Made by a program: the position numbers and the translations under genes
The notes under the pieces: generated by a model
Databases searched by the model: none
What the model saw: the letters and a program-made list of their open reading frames with translations, nothing else
What the model was told of the DNA's origin: nothing
NCBI RefSeq assembly: GCF_009687865.1
Contig: NZ_BLAE01000067.1
Span: forward strand, 16,891-58,610
Direction: 5' to 3'
From: Acrocarpospora macrocephala
GTDB taxonomy: Bacteria; Actinomycetota; Actinomycetes; Streptosporangiales; Streptosporangiaceae
Length of the DNA stretch: 41,720 bases
Shown: one piece after another, positions 32,921 through 40,782 of the stretch
Layout: each line of letters opens with the position of its first letter
How positions within the stretch are numbered: the stretch's first letter is position 1

Positions 32921-33394
32921 ATGACTGCCCGACAGATTCGTCCTTTCACCGATCCGGTGCTGCGCGGAGTGGCCGAACCGGTCACCGTCTTCGACCGCGC
33001 GCTGCGCGATGTGGTGAAGGCGCTGACCCTCACCATGCGGGCGGGCGCGGGCCGGGCCGGGCTGGCCGCGCCGCAGCTGGGCCTGCCGCTGCGGGTGGTG
33101 GCCTTCGACTACGACGGCAAGGCGGGCCACGTGGTCAACCCCCGCTTGGAGCTGTCCGAGCGCCGCATCGTCGCCGACGAGGCCTGCCTGTCGGCCCCCG
33201 GCGTGTGGTGGCCGTTGGAGCGCTCCTTCTCCGTCGTCGCGCGCGGCCGCGACATGTACGGCAAGCCGGTCACGGTCCGCGCCATCGGCATGCTCGCGCG
33301 GGTGCTCCAGCACGAGGTGGACCACCTCGACGGCGTGCTCTTCAGCGACCACCTGGCCCCGGAGGAACGCGAACGTTTCCTGGCCCGCGTCTGA
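32921..33394 (+). CDS. def: Peptide deformylase (somewhat divergent)
   Basis: 157-aa metalloenzyme removing the formyl group from nascent proteins. Motif 3 is intact, QHEVDHLDG, supplying two metal-ligand histidines and the catalytic Glu. Motif 2 is EACLS rather than EGCLS, and motif 1 is RAGLAAPQ rather than GxGLAAPQ, both at conserved glycines; the metal-ligand Cys and active-site Gln remain. It is therefore probably active but not the standard housekeeping form, and another def may exist elsewhere. ATG 32921 is chosen over GTG 32894 because GGGGAG lies six bases upstream. It is a single gene, divergent from narK. Confidence 0.88.
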   Translation: MTARQIRPFTDPVLRGVAEPVTVFDRALRDVVKALTLTMRAGAGRAGLAAPQLGLPLRVVAFDYDGKAGHVVNPRLELSERRIVADEACLSAPGVWWPLERSFSVVARGRDMYGKPVTVRAIGMLARVLQHEVDHLDGVLFSDHLAPEERERFLARV

Positions 33395-33426
33395 CCGCAC
33401 CGGGAGATTACGGAAATACGACGTGT

Positions 33427-33449
33427 ATCGGTTACGGAGGGTAACCGAT
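33427..33449 (+). promoter_or_regulatory. Perfect 9-bp inverted repeat between def and the amidase gene
   Basis: ATCGGTTAC-GGAGG-GTAACCGAT lies 32 bases after the def stop and 86 before the amidase start. It could terminate def (no T-run) or act as an operator for the amidase gene. The GTTAC/GTAAC halves recall, but do not equal, the half-sites upstream of narK. Confidence 0.5.
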
Positions 33450-33535
33450 CTCCGGGCTGGGGATAGACACTGGTGGACGGCCTCCCGTGACGTGTGGGGT
33501 CCCCGAGGTTCCACATCACTCGGGAGGTCGCCACC

Positions 33536-34495
33536 ATGTCCGTGGGACGCAGATCGTTCCTGACGATCGGCGGAGGGCTGGCCGGAGCGGTGCTCCTCAC
33601 CGCTCCCGCCGAGGCCTCGGCCGCACCGGCGGCCATACCGAGGCCGCCGCGAATATATCTCCGTGAGGAATGGGAGGCCCGACCGCCGAAATCCAAGGCC
33701 GTGGTGCTCAACCGCGTCCCCGACAAGCTGATCGTGCACCACACGGCCACGCTGAACCACGATGAGACCAGCCTGAAGGCGGCCTTCGGGCTGTCGCGCG
33801 CCATCCAGCGCTACCACATGCGCCACAACGGCTGGGACGACATCGGCGAGCAGTTCACCATCAGCCGCGGCGGCCACGTCATGGAGGGCCGCAACCGCAC
33901 GATGCGCGCCGTCCGCCGCTGGCGGCACGTGGTCGGCGCCCAGGCCGCCGACCACAACCGCCACACGCTCGGCATCGAGACCGAGGGCACCTACATGGAC
34001 GAACTGCCGCCCCAGCGCGCCGTGGACGCCCTGCTCCGCCTGCTCACCTGGCTCTGCTGGCACTACGAACTGGAACCCGACACCGCCATCATCGGCCACC
34101 GCGACGTCAACGCCACCTCCTGCCCCGGCGACAAACTCTACGAACTCCTCCCCGAAATCCGCGAAAAAGTCACCCAACGCCTCGACCGCGGCTACCAGTC
34201 CTACTACAGGTACCGCCTCACCGACTGGGGCCCCCTCCCCGCCCCCGCCCATTACTTCGACCACGGCCCCACAGTCGGCCCCAACGACCACATCCCCGAC
34301 CCCCACCAACCAACCCCAGACACCACCCAAACCCACCCACCGGCGGCAGACCCGCCTGACGCCACCGAAGCCCACTCACCGACCGCGGATTCCCTTGACG
34401 CCGATGGACCTCAGCCACCAGCCGCCAGCCCGCCCCCGACAACGGATGCTCCTAGCGCCGGAGAAGCCCAACCACCGGCCGCAGGGCCCATCTGA
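33536..34495 (+). CDS. Tat-exported peptidoglycan amidase (Amidase_2/PGRP) with repeat-derived tail
   Basis: 319-aa N-acetylmuramoyl-L-alanine amidase that would cut the peptide from peptidoglycan glycan chains. The N terminus has a twin-arginine signal (VGRRSFLTIGGG) with cleavage near ASAAPAA. Zinc ligands are His68 or His69 (LIVHHTAT), His188 (GHRDVN) and Cys196 (TSCPGDKLY), as in PGRP-type amidases. After about residue 240 the sequence becomes Pro/Ala/Asp-rich; residues 262-319 are 13-residue repeats of the type HPPAADPPDATEA, made from a 39-bp DNA repeat that continues past the stop. The tail has weaker GC bias in third positions than the enzyme part. ATG 33536 has GGGAGG upstream. The tail may be a wall-spanning spacer or simply read-in repeat. 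Confidence 0.9.
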   Translation: MSVGRRSFLTIGGGLAGAVLLTAPAEASAAPAAIPRPPRIYLREEWEARPPKSKAVVLNRVPDKLIVHHTATLNHDETSLKAAFGLSRAIQRYHMRHNGWDDIGEQFTISRGGHVMEGRNRTMRAVRRWRHVVGAQAADHNRHTLGIETEGTYMDELPPQRAVDALLRLLTWLCWHYELEPDTAIIGHRDVNATSCPGDKLYELLPEIREKVTQRLDRGYQSYYRYRLTDWGPLPAPAHYFDHGPTVGPNDHIPDPHQPTPDTTQTHPPAADPPDATEAHSPTADSLDADGPQPPAASPPPTTDAPSAGEAQPPAAGPI

Positions 34496-34740
34496 CGCCA
34501 GCGAAACTCACCCTCGGACTCCGCCGCCCTGGACACCACCCAAACCCACTCACCAACCGCAGGCCGCCGCCCGCGAAGCTCACCCACGGACTGCCGACCG
34601 CCCAAGCCCACTCATCAGGCGCAGGCCCGCTTGACGCTAGCGGAGCTCATCGACGGACTGGAGGGCACGGAACTAGGACGTATCGCTCTTTACTCCGGTG
34701 AAGCTCGCCCACCGGCCGCAGGCGCTTTTGGCGCCGGTGC
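34321..34740. repeat. 39-bp tandem repeat array spanning the amidase 3' end and intergenic DNA
   Basis: About ten degenerate units of about 39 bp share CGAAGCYCAC near the start and CCGCAGGCC...TTGACG near the end; clear examples start at 34361, 34457, 34497 and 34700. The first four or so are translated in the amidase gene; the rest fill most of the 294-base gap to mshC. A frame change within one unit makes a TGA inherent to the repeat end the protein. Unit length and the GAAGCYC core match the array at 1881-2435. Confidence 0.75.
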
Positions 34741-34789
34741 GGCGAGAAGTGACGCGGTGGTGAACGGCGCCGGATAACGGCGAGCAACC

Positions 34790-35995
34790 CTACAAAGCGA
34801 TGCCGAGGAGGGCGTCGGCGGTGTCGCGGACGAGGTTGGGGGCGTCGGGGTCGGTGCCCTCGTTCGACGCCCATTCGTCGATGGCCGCCAGCGCGCCTGG
34901 GGCGTCCAGATCGTCGGCCATACGTTCCCGTACCCGGTCGAGAAGGGTGAGTCCGTCAGGGCCCGACGGGCGGGCGACGGCGGTGCGCCAGCGGGACAGG
35001 CGGGCCTCGGCGCGGGTGAGGTCGGCGGGGGTCCATTCCCAGTCGGCGCGGTAGTGGTGGGCGAGGAGCGCGAGCCGTACCGCCATGGGGTCGTGGCTCT
35101 GCCGGAGCTTGGAGACGAAGACGAGGTTGCCCCGGGACTTGGACATCTTCTCGCCGTCCAGGCCGACCATGCCCGCGTGCACGTACGCCCGCGCGAACGG
35201 CCACTCGCCGGTCGCCACATGCCCTTCACTCGCGCCCATCTCATGATGCGGGAACACCAGATCGGATCCCCCGCCCGCCACATCGAAGCCGCTGCCCAGA
35301 TTGTTCAGCGCGATCGCGGTGCACTCGATGTGCCACCCCGGCCGCCCTGGACCGAAAGGGGACGGCCAGGACGGCTCTCCCGGACGTTCGGCCCGCCACA
35401 GCAGCCAGTCCAGCGGATCACGTTTGCCCGGCCGGCCGGGGTCGCCGCCGCGCTCGGCGAACAACTCCAGCATCCGCTCCTCGCTGTAACCGGACACGGC
35501 CCCGAACTTGGGCGCGGCCGAGCGGGCGAAGTAGACGTCGCCGTCCACCCGGTAGACGGCGTCCCCGAGCCGCTCGATCAGCTGGGCGACCTGGCCGACC
35601 ACCTCGGTCACCCCGACGTACTCGCGCGGCGGGATGATCCGCAGCGCCGCCATGTCGGAGCGGTAGAGCTCGATCTGGTCCGCCGCGAGCTCCCGCCAGT
35701 CCACCCCGGTCTGCTCGGCGCGTTCGAGCAGCGGGTCGTCCACGTCCGTGGTGTTCTGGGTGTAGTGCACCTCGTGGCCCGCGTCCCGCCAGACCCGGTT
35801 GACCAGGTCGAACGCGAGATAGGTGGTGGCGTGGCCGAGATGGGTGGCGTCGTAGGGGGTGATGCCGCAGACATACATCCGGGCTTCGCCGTCGGGAGTT
35901 GTCGCTGAGACCTGTCGCGCGGCGGTGTCGTACAGGTGCAGGGGGCGCCCGGAACCGGGTAGCCGCGGGATGTTCGGTGCAGGCCACGATCGCAT
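34790..35995 (-). CDS. mshC: Cysteine:glucosaminyl-inositol ligase, mycothiol biosynthesis
   Basis: 401-aa class-I aminoacyl-tRNA-synthetase-like enzyme that joins cysteine to GlcN-inositol using ATP, the third committed step of mycothiol synthesis. It has the zinc-site [14 protein letters not shown] (Cys43 and the HIGH-like THLGH), [10 protein letters not shown], and KMSKSRGN. It is shorter than cysteinyl-tRNA synthetase (about 460 aa) and lacks the C-terminal anticodon-binding region; with [14 protein letters not shown] at the N terminus this marks MshC rather than CysS. Mycothiol is the main thiol of actinobacteria. ATG 35995 starts it, nine bases after the NRDE gene, so they are one unit. 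Confidence 0.95.
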   Translation of the reverse strand: MRSWPAPNIPRLPGSGRPLHLYDTAARQVSATTPDGEARMYVCGITPYDATHLGHATTYLAFDLVNRVWRDAGHEVHYTQNTTDVDDPLLERAEQTGVDWRELAADQIELYRSDMAALRIIPPREYVGVTEVVGQVAQLIERLGDAVYRVDGDVYFARSAAPKFGAVSGYSEERMLELFAERGGDPGRPGKRDPLDWLLWRAERPGEPSWPSPFGPGRPGWHIECTAIALNNLGSGFDVAGGGSDLVFPHHEMGASEGHVATGEWPFARAYVHAGMVGLDGEKMSKSRGNLVFVSKLRQSHDPMAVRLALLAHHYRADWEWTPADLTRAEARLSRWRTAVARPSGPDGLTLLDRVRERMADDLDAPGALAAIDEWASNEGTDPDAPNLVRDTADALLGIAL

Positions 35996-36004
35996 GACCC
36001 GAGC

Positions 36005-36760
36005 CTATCCGCGCCCCTCAGCCGGGATCTCCACGGTGTGCCAGGTCCGCGGATCCTCGGGAAACGGCAGGAAGTCGTAACGCACGCCGTTCTCGGCGAG
36101 CGCCACCAGCGTGACCGACAGGCTCGCGTAGACGCGCCGCTCCCCGACCTCGTGGCGCACCAGCAGGGCGCGCGGATCATCGGCGGGCACGCCGTCGCCA
36201 CTGGCCAGCTCCAGCCAGTCGCCCCAGAACCGGTCCGGCGCTCCCCCGGTCACCCGCTCCGGCCGCGCCGCCCGCGCGAACCTCGGCCGGAAATATCCGA
36301 CCCGCGCGTTCTCATCCTCCCCCGGCATACCGGCGTTGACGATCACATGCAGCCCGCGCGGCAGCTTCTCCTCAGCGATCCGCTCCCCGTTCCAGGTCCA
36401 CAACCGCACACCATCCAACCCGGCAACGACCAGATAGAAAGGGTCATACCTCGACAAATCCACGTGCGGCATCTCGCCCGCGTCCGCCGCCAGCAACGGC
36501 AGATCACCTCTCGTCAACCGGACATCCAGGCCCGCGGGACGACCCTGGCCGTTGAGCAGCGCCGCCACCCGCCGCGCCGCCGGATTCACCGCCAGCCACG
36601 TGCCACCCGCCAGCAGATCCCTGCCACCGATCAGCCCCGGATGCTCCGGCCAGTACGCCCCCGGCGACATCCACGGCCGGGCCACGAACTCGTCACGAAC
36701 CCCGGCCAGCAGGACCGGCACCTCCGCGTCGGGTTCGACACTCACGATCACCGTACACAA
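36005..36760 (-). CDS. NRDE-family protein (TANGO2-like)
   Basis: 251-aa protein of the NRDE/TANGO2 family. It starts Met-Cys (MCTVIVSVEPD), leaving Cys2 as the N-terminal residue after Met removal, a feature of Ntn-hydrolase-like folds. The NRDE-type motif reads VRDEFVARPW here; GGRDLLAGGTWLAVNPAARRVAALLN and IVNAGMPGE are the other conserved blocks. Eukaryotic TANGO2 has been linked to haem and lipid handling (family knowledge); bacterial roles are unclear. The start is TTG 36760, supported by GGAGGG eight bases upstream and by the conserved MC. It lies between mshC and the SCO1664-family gene on one strand. Confidence 0.85.
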   Translation of the reverse strand: MCTVIVSVEPDAEVPVLLAGVRDEFVARPWMSPGAYWPEHPGLIGGRDLLAGGTWLAVNPAARRVAALLNGQGRPAGLDVRLTRGDLPLLAADAGEMPHVDLSRYDPFYLVVAGLDGVRLWTWNGERIAEEKLPRGLHVIVNAGMPGEDENARVGYFRPRFARAARPERVTGGAPDRFWGDWLELASGDGVPADDPRALLVRHEVGERRVYASLSVTLVALAENGVRYDFLPFPEDPRTWHTVEIPAEGRG

Positions 36761-36821
36761 TGCCCGTTCCCTCCATTATCGGTAGAGACTCATGCAGAGT
36801 GCCCGAAATAGTGCGGCCCGT

Positions 36822-37568
36822 CTAGATCGGCGGCCAGGGGATGGCCGGCCAGTCCTCCGAGGGGTAAGGGTGAACGCCGGTGTCCAGGAGTTTCCTTACC
36901 CGGTTCCAGGTCGCCTCGACCTCGGCGACCGTGAGCAGTTCACGCAACCTGCGCCCCAGGCGTCCCCTTTCTATCTCCCGCTCCAGCGTCACCAGCACGC
37001 TCACCGCCTCGCGCGGCAGCGGCTTGCCCCGCCACTGCCACAGCACGGTCCGCAGCTTGCCCTCCTCCGAGAAGCAGACCCCGTGATCCACGCCGTAGAT
37101 GTGCCCGTCCGTCAGCGGCAGCAGGTGGCCCGCCTTGCGGTCGGCGTTGTTGACGACCGCGTCGTACACCGCCATCCGGCGCAGCGCGGGCTGGCGGCTG
37201 CGCACCAGCGCCATCAGGTCGGCCTCCGGGTCGGCGTCGATCCACAGCTGCACCATGCCGGGCCCGAACGGCCCGTCCCGGTACACGGTGGGCGGCACCA
37301 GGCGCCAGCCCGTGGCCGCGGCCACCTCGTAGGCGGCCACCTCGCGGGCGGCCAGCGTGCCGTCCGGAAAATCCCACAACGGCCGCTCCCCGCGGACCGG
37401 TTTGTAGACGCACGCGGCGAGTTGCTCGCCCTGGCTGATCGTGCAGTAGAGCGTCATGTTGGTGGCCTCGACCAGCCGGCCGGCCACCTCCAGCCTGCCT
37501 TCGCGCAGCAGGCGCATGGCCGCGGCGTCGTCGAGACCCGGGCCTTCCTCGGCGCTCTCCGCTGTCAT
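36822..37568 (-). CDS. SCO1664-family protein (kinase-like fold)
   Basis: 248-aa protein of the actinobacterial SCO1664 family, which has a PI3/4-kinase-like fold. Nucleotide-binding-like elements are VYKPVRGERPLWDFP, REVAAYEVAAATGW, and the catalytic-loop-like AVYDAVVNNADRKAGHLLP with HIYGVDHGVCF following (N-N-x-D and D-H-G). The substrate is not known. ATG 37568 overlaps the stop of the DUF3090 gene by four bases, so the two are produced together; from memory they are neighbours in most actinobacteria and lie near mshC. Whether it is an active kinase cannot be told, but the likely catalytic Asp and metal-binding Asp are both present. Confidence 0.88.
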   Translation of the reverse strand: MTAESAEEGPGLDDAAAMRLLREGRLEVAGRLVEATNMTLYCTISQGEQLAACVYKPVRGERPLWDFPDGTLAAREVAAYEVAAATGWRLVPPTVYRDGPFGPGMVQLWIDADPEADLMALVRSRQPALRRMAVYDAVVNNADRKAGHLLPLTDGHIYGVDHGVCFSEEGKLRTVLWQWRGKPLPREAVSVLVTLEREIERGRLGRRLRELLTVAEVEATWNRVRKLLDTGVHPYPSEDWPAIPWPPI

Positions 37569-38140
37569 GCAGTCAAACCCCCGGGGTGGTGACCGTTGAG
37601 ACGAACACAGATGTGGCCCTCCGCGTCCAGCGGCTGGGCGCAGAGCGGGCAGGGCGGGCGGCCCGCCGCCACCACGTCGAGGGCCCGGCGGCTGAACGCG
37701 CGGGCGAGGGCGGGGCTGATCCGGACCCGGAGCACGGCCGGCGCGGGACGATCCGGGTCGGCGAAGAGCGGATCCTCCTCCTCATCGTCCTCAGCGGTCG
37801 CCTCCTGCGCCTCGATGATCACCTGGGCGGTCTCCGGGTCCCAGGCCAGGGCCATCGTGCCCACCCGGAACTCCTCGTCGATCGGCATCTCCAGCGGTCC
37901 CATGTCGGCGAGCTCGGCGGAGGCCGCGGCCGGGACGGGGGCCCGCCCGCCGCTGCGGCGCAGCACCTCGTCGAGCAGCTCGTCCAGACGATCGGCCAGC
38001 ACCGCCACCTGAAACTTCTCCAGCGAGACCGTCGTGACCCTGCCCTGCCCCCGGGCCTGCAGAAAGAAGGTTCGCGCGCCCGGTTGCCCCACGGCACCGG
38101 CCACGAACCTGTCTGGCGGATCGTAGTCGAAGACCGGCAT
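37565..38140 (-). CDS. DUF3090 family protein
   Basis: 191-aa protein of unknown function in the actinobacterial DUF3090 family. Recognisable blocks are VFDYDPPDRFVAGAVGQPG, ARTFFLQARGQGRVTTVSLE and, at the C terminus, GRPPCPLCAQPLDAEGHICVRLNGH, where Cys-x2-Cys ... His-x-Cys probably binds zinc. The middle carries an acidic stretch (TAEDDEEEDP). It is coupled to the SCO1664-family gene by an ATGA overlap and follows the histidine phosphatase gene by nine bases. The partnership suggests a complex with the kinase-fold protein (inference). Confidence 0.9.
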   Translation of the reverse strand: MPVFDYDPPDRFVAGAVGQPGARTFFLQARGQGRVTTVSLEKFQVAVLADRLDELLDEVLRRSGGRAPVPAAASAELADMGPLEMPIDEEFRVGTMALAWDPETAQVIIEAQEATAEDDEEEDPLFADPDRPAPAVLRVRISPALARAFSRRALDVVAAGRPPCPLCAQPLDAEGHICVRLNGHHPGGLTA

Positions 38141-38149
38141 AAGCAGACC

Positions 38150-38839
38150 CTACGTGGTCCCAGCTCCGCCGCCGACGGCGGCATCGCTCCCGGTGATGTT
38201 TTCTCCCCCATCTTTGTCCGCCGAACCCTGTTCAGGCAGAGCGATATTTCCGGTCTCGTTAAGTTTGAGCAGGAAGGGGCGTATGGGGGTGTATCGGATG
38301 ATTGTGACCGAAGCCGGGTCCGCTGTGACGCGCTGGAACTGGTCCAGATGGATGCCCATCGCGTCCGCCACGATCGCCTTGATCACATCGCCGTGGCTGC
38401 AGACCAGATAGGTCGCCTTCTCCCCCAGCCGCTCGTTCCAGTCGCGTACGGCCCGCACCGCGCGGTGCTGCACGGTCGCCAGCGCCTCCCCGCCGGGGAA
38501 GACGACCGCGCTCGGATGCGCCTGCACGACCTGCCAGAGGGGTTCCTTGGCCAGTTCGGCGAGCTTCCGCCCGGTCCACTCACCGTAGCCGCACTCGATG
38601 AACCGCTCATCGCTGTGGATCTCCAGCCCCCGCCCGGCGGCGACCGCCTCGGCGGTCTCCTGGCAGCGCTCCAGCGGGCTGGAGACGATCGCGTCGAGCG
38701 CTATCCCGGCCAGCCGCTCCGCGACCCGGTCCGCCTGCTCCCGGCCGCGCTCGTCCAGGTGCACGCCCGGGGTGCGCCCGGCCAGGACCGGGCCGGTGAG
38801 TTCGGTCAGCCCGTGCCGCAGCAGCAGGAGCGTGCTCAT
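38150..38839 (-). CDS. Histidine phosphatase family protein (phosphoglycerate-mutase-like)
   Basis: 229-aa enzyme with the phosphohistidine motif LLLLRHGLTE (His9), the second catalytic His in CSHGDVIKAI, and substrate-pocket SSPLERCQETA and GYGEWTGRKL. It is a broad-specificity phosphatase or mutase type; from memory the mycobacterial homologue sits in the same place beside uppP and DUF3090. The last 30 residues (DKDGGENITGSDAAVGGGAGTT) are an unstructured Gly/Ala tail. ATG 38839 overlaps the uppP stop by four bases. A role in recycling phosphates from lipid-linked or mycothiol-related metabolites is only a guess. Confidence 0.9.
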   Translation of the reverse strand: MSTLLLLRHGLTELTGPVLAGRTPGVHLDERGREQADRVAERLAGIALDAIVSSPLERCQETAEAVAAGRGLEIHSDERFIECGYGEWTGRKLAELAKEPLWQVVQAHPSAVVFPGGEALATVQHRAVRAVRDWNERLGEKATYLVCSHGDVIKAIVADAMGIHLDQFQRVTADPASVTIIRYTPIRPFLLKLNETGNIALPEQGSADKDGGENITGSDAAVGGGAGTT

Positions 38840-39654
38840 GCGGTGATCACGCCGAGCGACAGCAGCGTCAGCAGCAGCGACCCGGCGAACACGCGGTAGA
38901 CGACGAAGATGTTGGTGGAGTGCTTGGCCACCCATTTGAGCAGCCAGGCGATCGAGGCGTACCCCACGATGAAGGAGACGACGGTGCAGATGATCGTCGG
39001 CACCAGCGGCGGGCCGCCGCCGTCGCCGACGTGGCGCATCTCGAAGATGCCGGACAGCACCACCGCCGGGATGGACAGCAGGAAGGAGTAGCGGGCGGCC
39101 GCCTCGCGGGTGTAGCCGAGGAACATCGCGCCGGTCAGCGTGGACCCCGAGCGGGACGCGCCGGGGATCAGCGGCAGCATCTGCCAGGCGCCGATGATCA
39201 GGCCGTCCTTCAGCGTCAGGTCCTCGATCTGTTTGCGCTTGGACCCCCACTGCTCGGCCACCAGCAGGATCAGGCCGAACACGATCAGCATGCTCGCGTT
39301 CAGCCACAGGTTGCGGGCCGGGCCCTCGATCAGGTCGGCGAACAGCAGCCCGGCCACCGAGATCGGGATCGTGCCCAGGATGATGTACCACCCCATCCGG
39401 GCGTCCAGGCTGTCGCGCAGCTCCTTGTCCCGCAGGCTGCGCAGCCAGGCCCAGCTGATCCGCACGATGTCGCGCCAGAAGAACAGCAGCACCGCCAGCA
39501 TGGTGCCGAGCTGGATCACCGCGGTGAAGGCGGCCCCCGGGTCGGGCCAGTTCAGCAGCTTGGGCACGATGAGCAGATGCGCGGAGCTGGAGATCGGCAG
39601 AAACTCGGTGAGTCCTTGCACGATGCCCAGCACGATGGCCTGGAGAACGTCCAC
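38836..39654 (-). CDS. uppP: Undecaprenyl-diphosphatase
   Basis: 272-aa integral-membrane enzyme that dephosphorylates undecaprenyl diphosphate to recycle the lipid carrier for peptidoglycan; overproduction gives bacitracin resistance. Motifs are GIVQGLTEFLPISSSAHL near the N terminus and LPLIPGASRSGSTLTGAMFLG; about eight helices are present. I prefer GTG 39654 (VDVLQAIVLGIVQG), which matches the usual N terminus and length and has a -10 box upstream; GTG 39696 would add 14 residues but would overlap the divergent gene's -10. It is the first gene of a co-directional chain reaching mshC. Confidence 0.94.
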   Translation of the reverse strand: MDVLQAIVLGIVQGLTEFLPISSSAHLLIVPKLLNWPDPGAAFTAVIQLGTMLAVLLFFWRDIVRISWAWLRSLRDKELRDSLDARMGWYIILGTIPISVAGLLFADLIEGPARNLWLNASMLIVFGLILLVAEQWGSKRKQIEDLTLKDGLIIGAWQMLPLIPGASRSGSTLTGAMFLGYTREAAARYSFLLSIPAVVLSGIFEMRHVGDGGGPPLVPTIICTVVSFIVGYASIAWLLKWVAKHSTNIFVVYRVFAGSLLLTLLSLGVITA

Positions 39655-39662
39655 GATCGGCC

Positions 39663-39689
39663 AGCTTAGAGCCTTCGACGCGATACTCT
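39663..39689. promoter_or_regulatory. Back-to-back -10 boxes for uppP and the aldo/keto reductase
   Basis: Minus-strand TAAGCT (39663-39668) lies eight bases before uppP GTG 39654; plus-strand TACTCT (39684-39689) lies eight bases before the reductase ATG 39698. Neither start has a Shine-Dalgarno, so both transcripts are probably leaderless. The two -10 boxes are only 15 bases apart, so polymerases would compete. No good -35 elements are seen. Confidence 0.45.
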
Positions 39690-39697
39690 GGCTCACA

Positions 39698-40630
39698 ATG
39701 GATCAGCGATTTGTCGGGCGCAGCGGGCTCTCTGTGTCCCGGATCGGTCTGGGCACGATGACCTGGGCTCGCGACACCGGCGCCGAGGAGGCGACGGCTC
39801 AGCTCACCGCGTTCGCCGACGCGGGCGGCACGCTGATCGACACCGCCGACGTGTATGCCGGCGGTGACGCGGAACGCCTGATCGGCCGCCTGTTAGCCGA
39901 GGTGGTCCCGCGCGCCGACCTGATCGTCGCCACCAAGGCGGTGCTCACCCCCGGCGGCAAAGACGGCTCCCGCCGCCACCTCATCCGCGCCCTGGACGCC
40001 TCCCTCGACCGGCTCGGCCTGGACGAGATCGACCTGTGGCAGTTACACGCCTTCGACCCCGACGTCCCCCTGGACGAGACACTCGCCGCCGTCGACACGG
40101 CGGTCTCCTCCGGCCGTACGGCCTACGCCGGCGTCTGCAACTACACCGGCTGGCAGCTGGCCGCGGCCGGGACCTGGCAGCGCGGCGTCCCGGGCCGGGC
40201 CCCCCTGGTCTCCGCACAGGTCGAATACTCCCTGGTCGCCCGCGAGGCCGAGGACGAACTGCTCCCCGCCGCCGCCCACGTGGGCGCGGGGGTCCTGGCC
40301 TGGTCCCCGCTGGGCCGGGGCGTGCTCACCGGCAAGTACCGCACCGGCATCCCCGCCGACTCCCGGGCCGCCACCCCGCATTTCGCCGACTTCGTCCAGC
40401 CGTATCTGGACGAACGTTCCCGCCGCATCGTCGAATCGGTGACCACCGCCGCCGAGGGCCTGGGCGTCTCCCCGCTCGCCGTCGCCCTTTCCTGGATCCG
40501 GGACCGCCCGGGCGTGTCGGCCGCCATCGTCGGCGCGCGCACCCACGCCCAGCTGCTCGGCGTGCTCCAGTCCGAGAAGCTCACCCTTCCGTGGGAGATC
40601 AGGGAAGCCCTGGACGACGTGTCGTCCTGA
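39698..40630 (+). CDS. Aldo/keto reductase
   Basis: 310-aa NADPH-dependent oxidoreductase with a TIM-barrel fold. Catalytic tetrad residues appear as Asp and Tyr in LIDTADVYAGGDAERLIG, Lys in VATKAV and His in LWQLHAFDP. The cofactor loop includes WSPLGRGVLTGKYR and AAIVGARTHAQL. It belongs to the YajO/Tas-like, voltage-channel-beta-related branch, with broad aldehyde or ketone substrates. ATG 39698 appears leaderless, being eight bases from a TACTCT -10. It is monocistronic and divergent from uppP. The physiological substrate is unknown. Confidence 0.93.
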   Translation: MDQRFVGRSGLSVSRIGLGTMTWARDTGAEEATAQLTAFADAGGTLIDTADVYAGGDAERLIGRLLAEVVPRADLIVATKAVLTPGGKDGSRRHLIRALDASLDRLGLDEIDLWQLHAFDPDVPLDETLAAVDTAVSSGRTAYAGVCNYTGWQLAAAGTWQRGVPGRAPLVSAQVEYSLVAREAEDELLPAAAHVGAGVLAWSPLGRGVLTGKYRTGIPADSRAATPHFADFVQPYLDERSRRIVESVTTAAEGLGVSPLAVALSWIRDRPGVSAAIVGARTHAQLLGVLQSEKLTLPWEIREALDDVSS

Positions 40631-40745
40631 GTCCCGCCCGGCCTCCGGGGAAAACGAGAGGGGGCCTCGCGTATTACGCATCGATACCGAATCGCAACTT
40701 TCTGCGGAATTCGCTGGCGCGCCGGAAAAACTTGAGAGAACCAAG

Positions 40746-40760
40746 TAAGCGTTGCGCTTA
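40746..40760 (+). promoter_or_regulatory. Inverted repeat before the exported anchored protein gene
   Basis: TAAGCG-TTG-CGCTTA is a perfect 6-base inverted repeat ending 22 bases before ATG 40783, in an AT-richer stretch (40675-40760) that probably holds the promoter. It could be an operator. No confident -10/-35 pair was found. Confidence 0.4.
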
Positions 40761-40782
40761 TTGGGGTGGGGAGGGACTTTCT

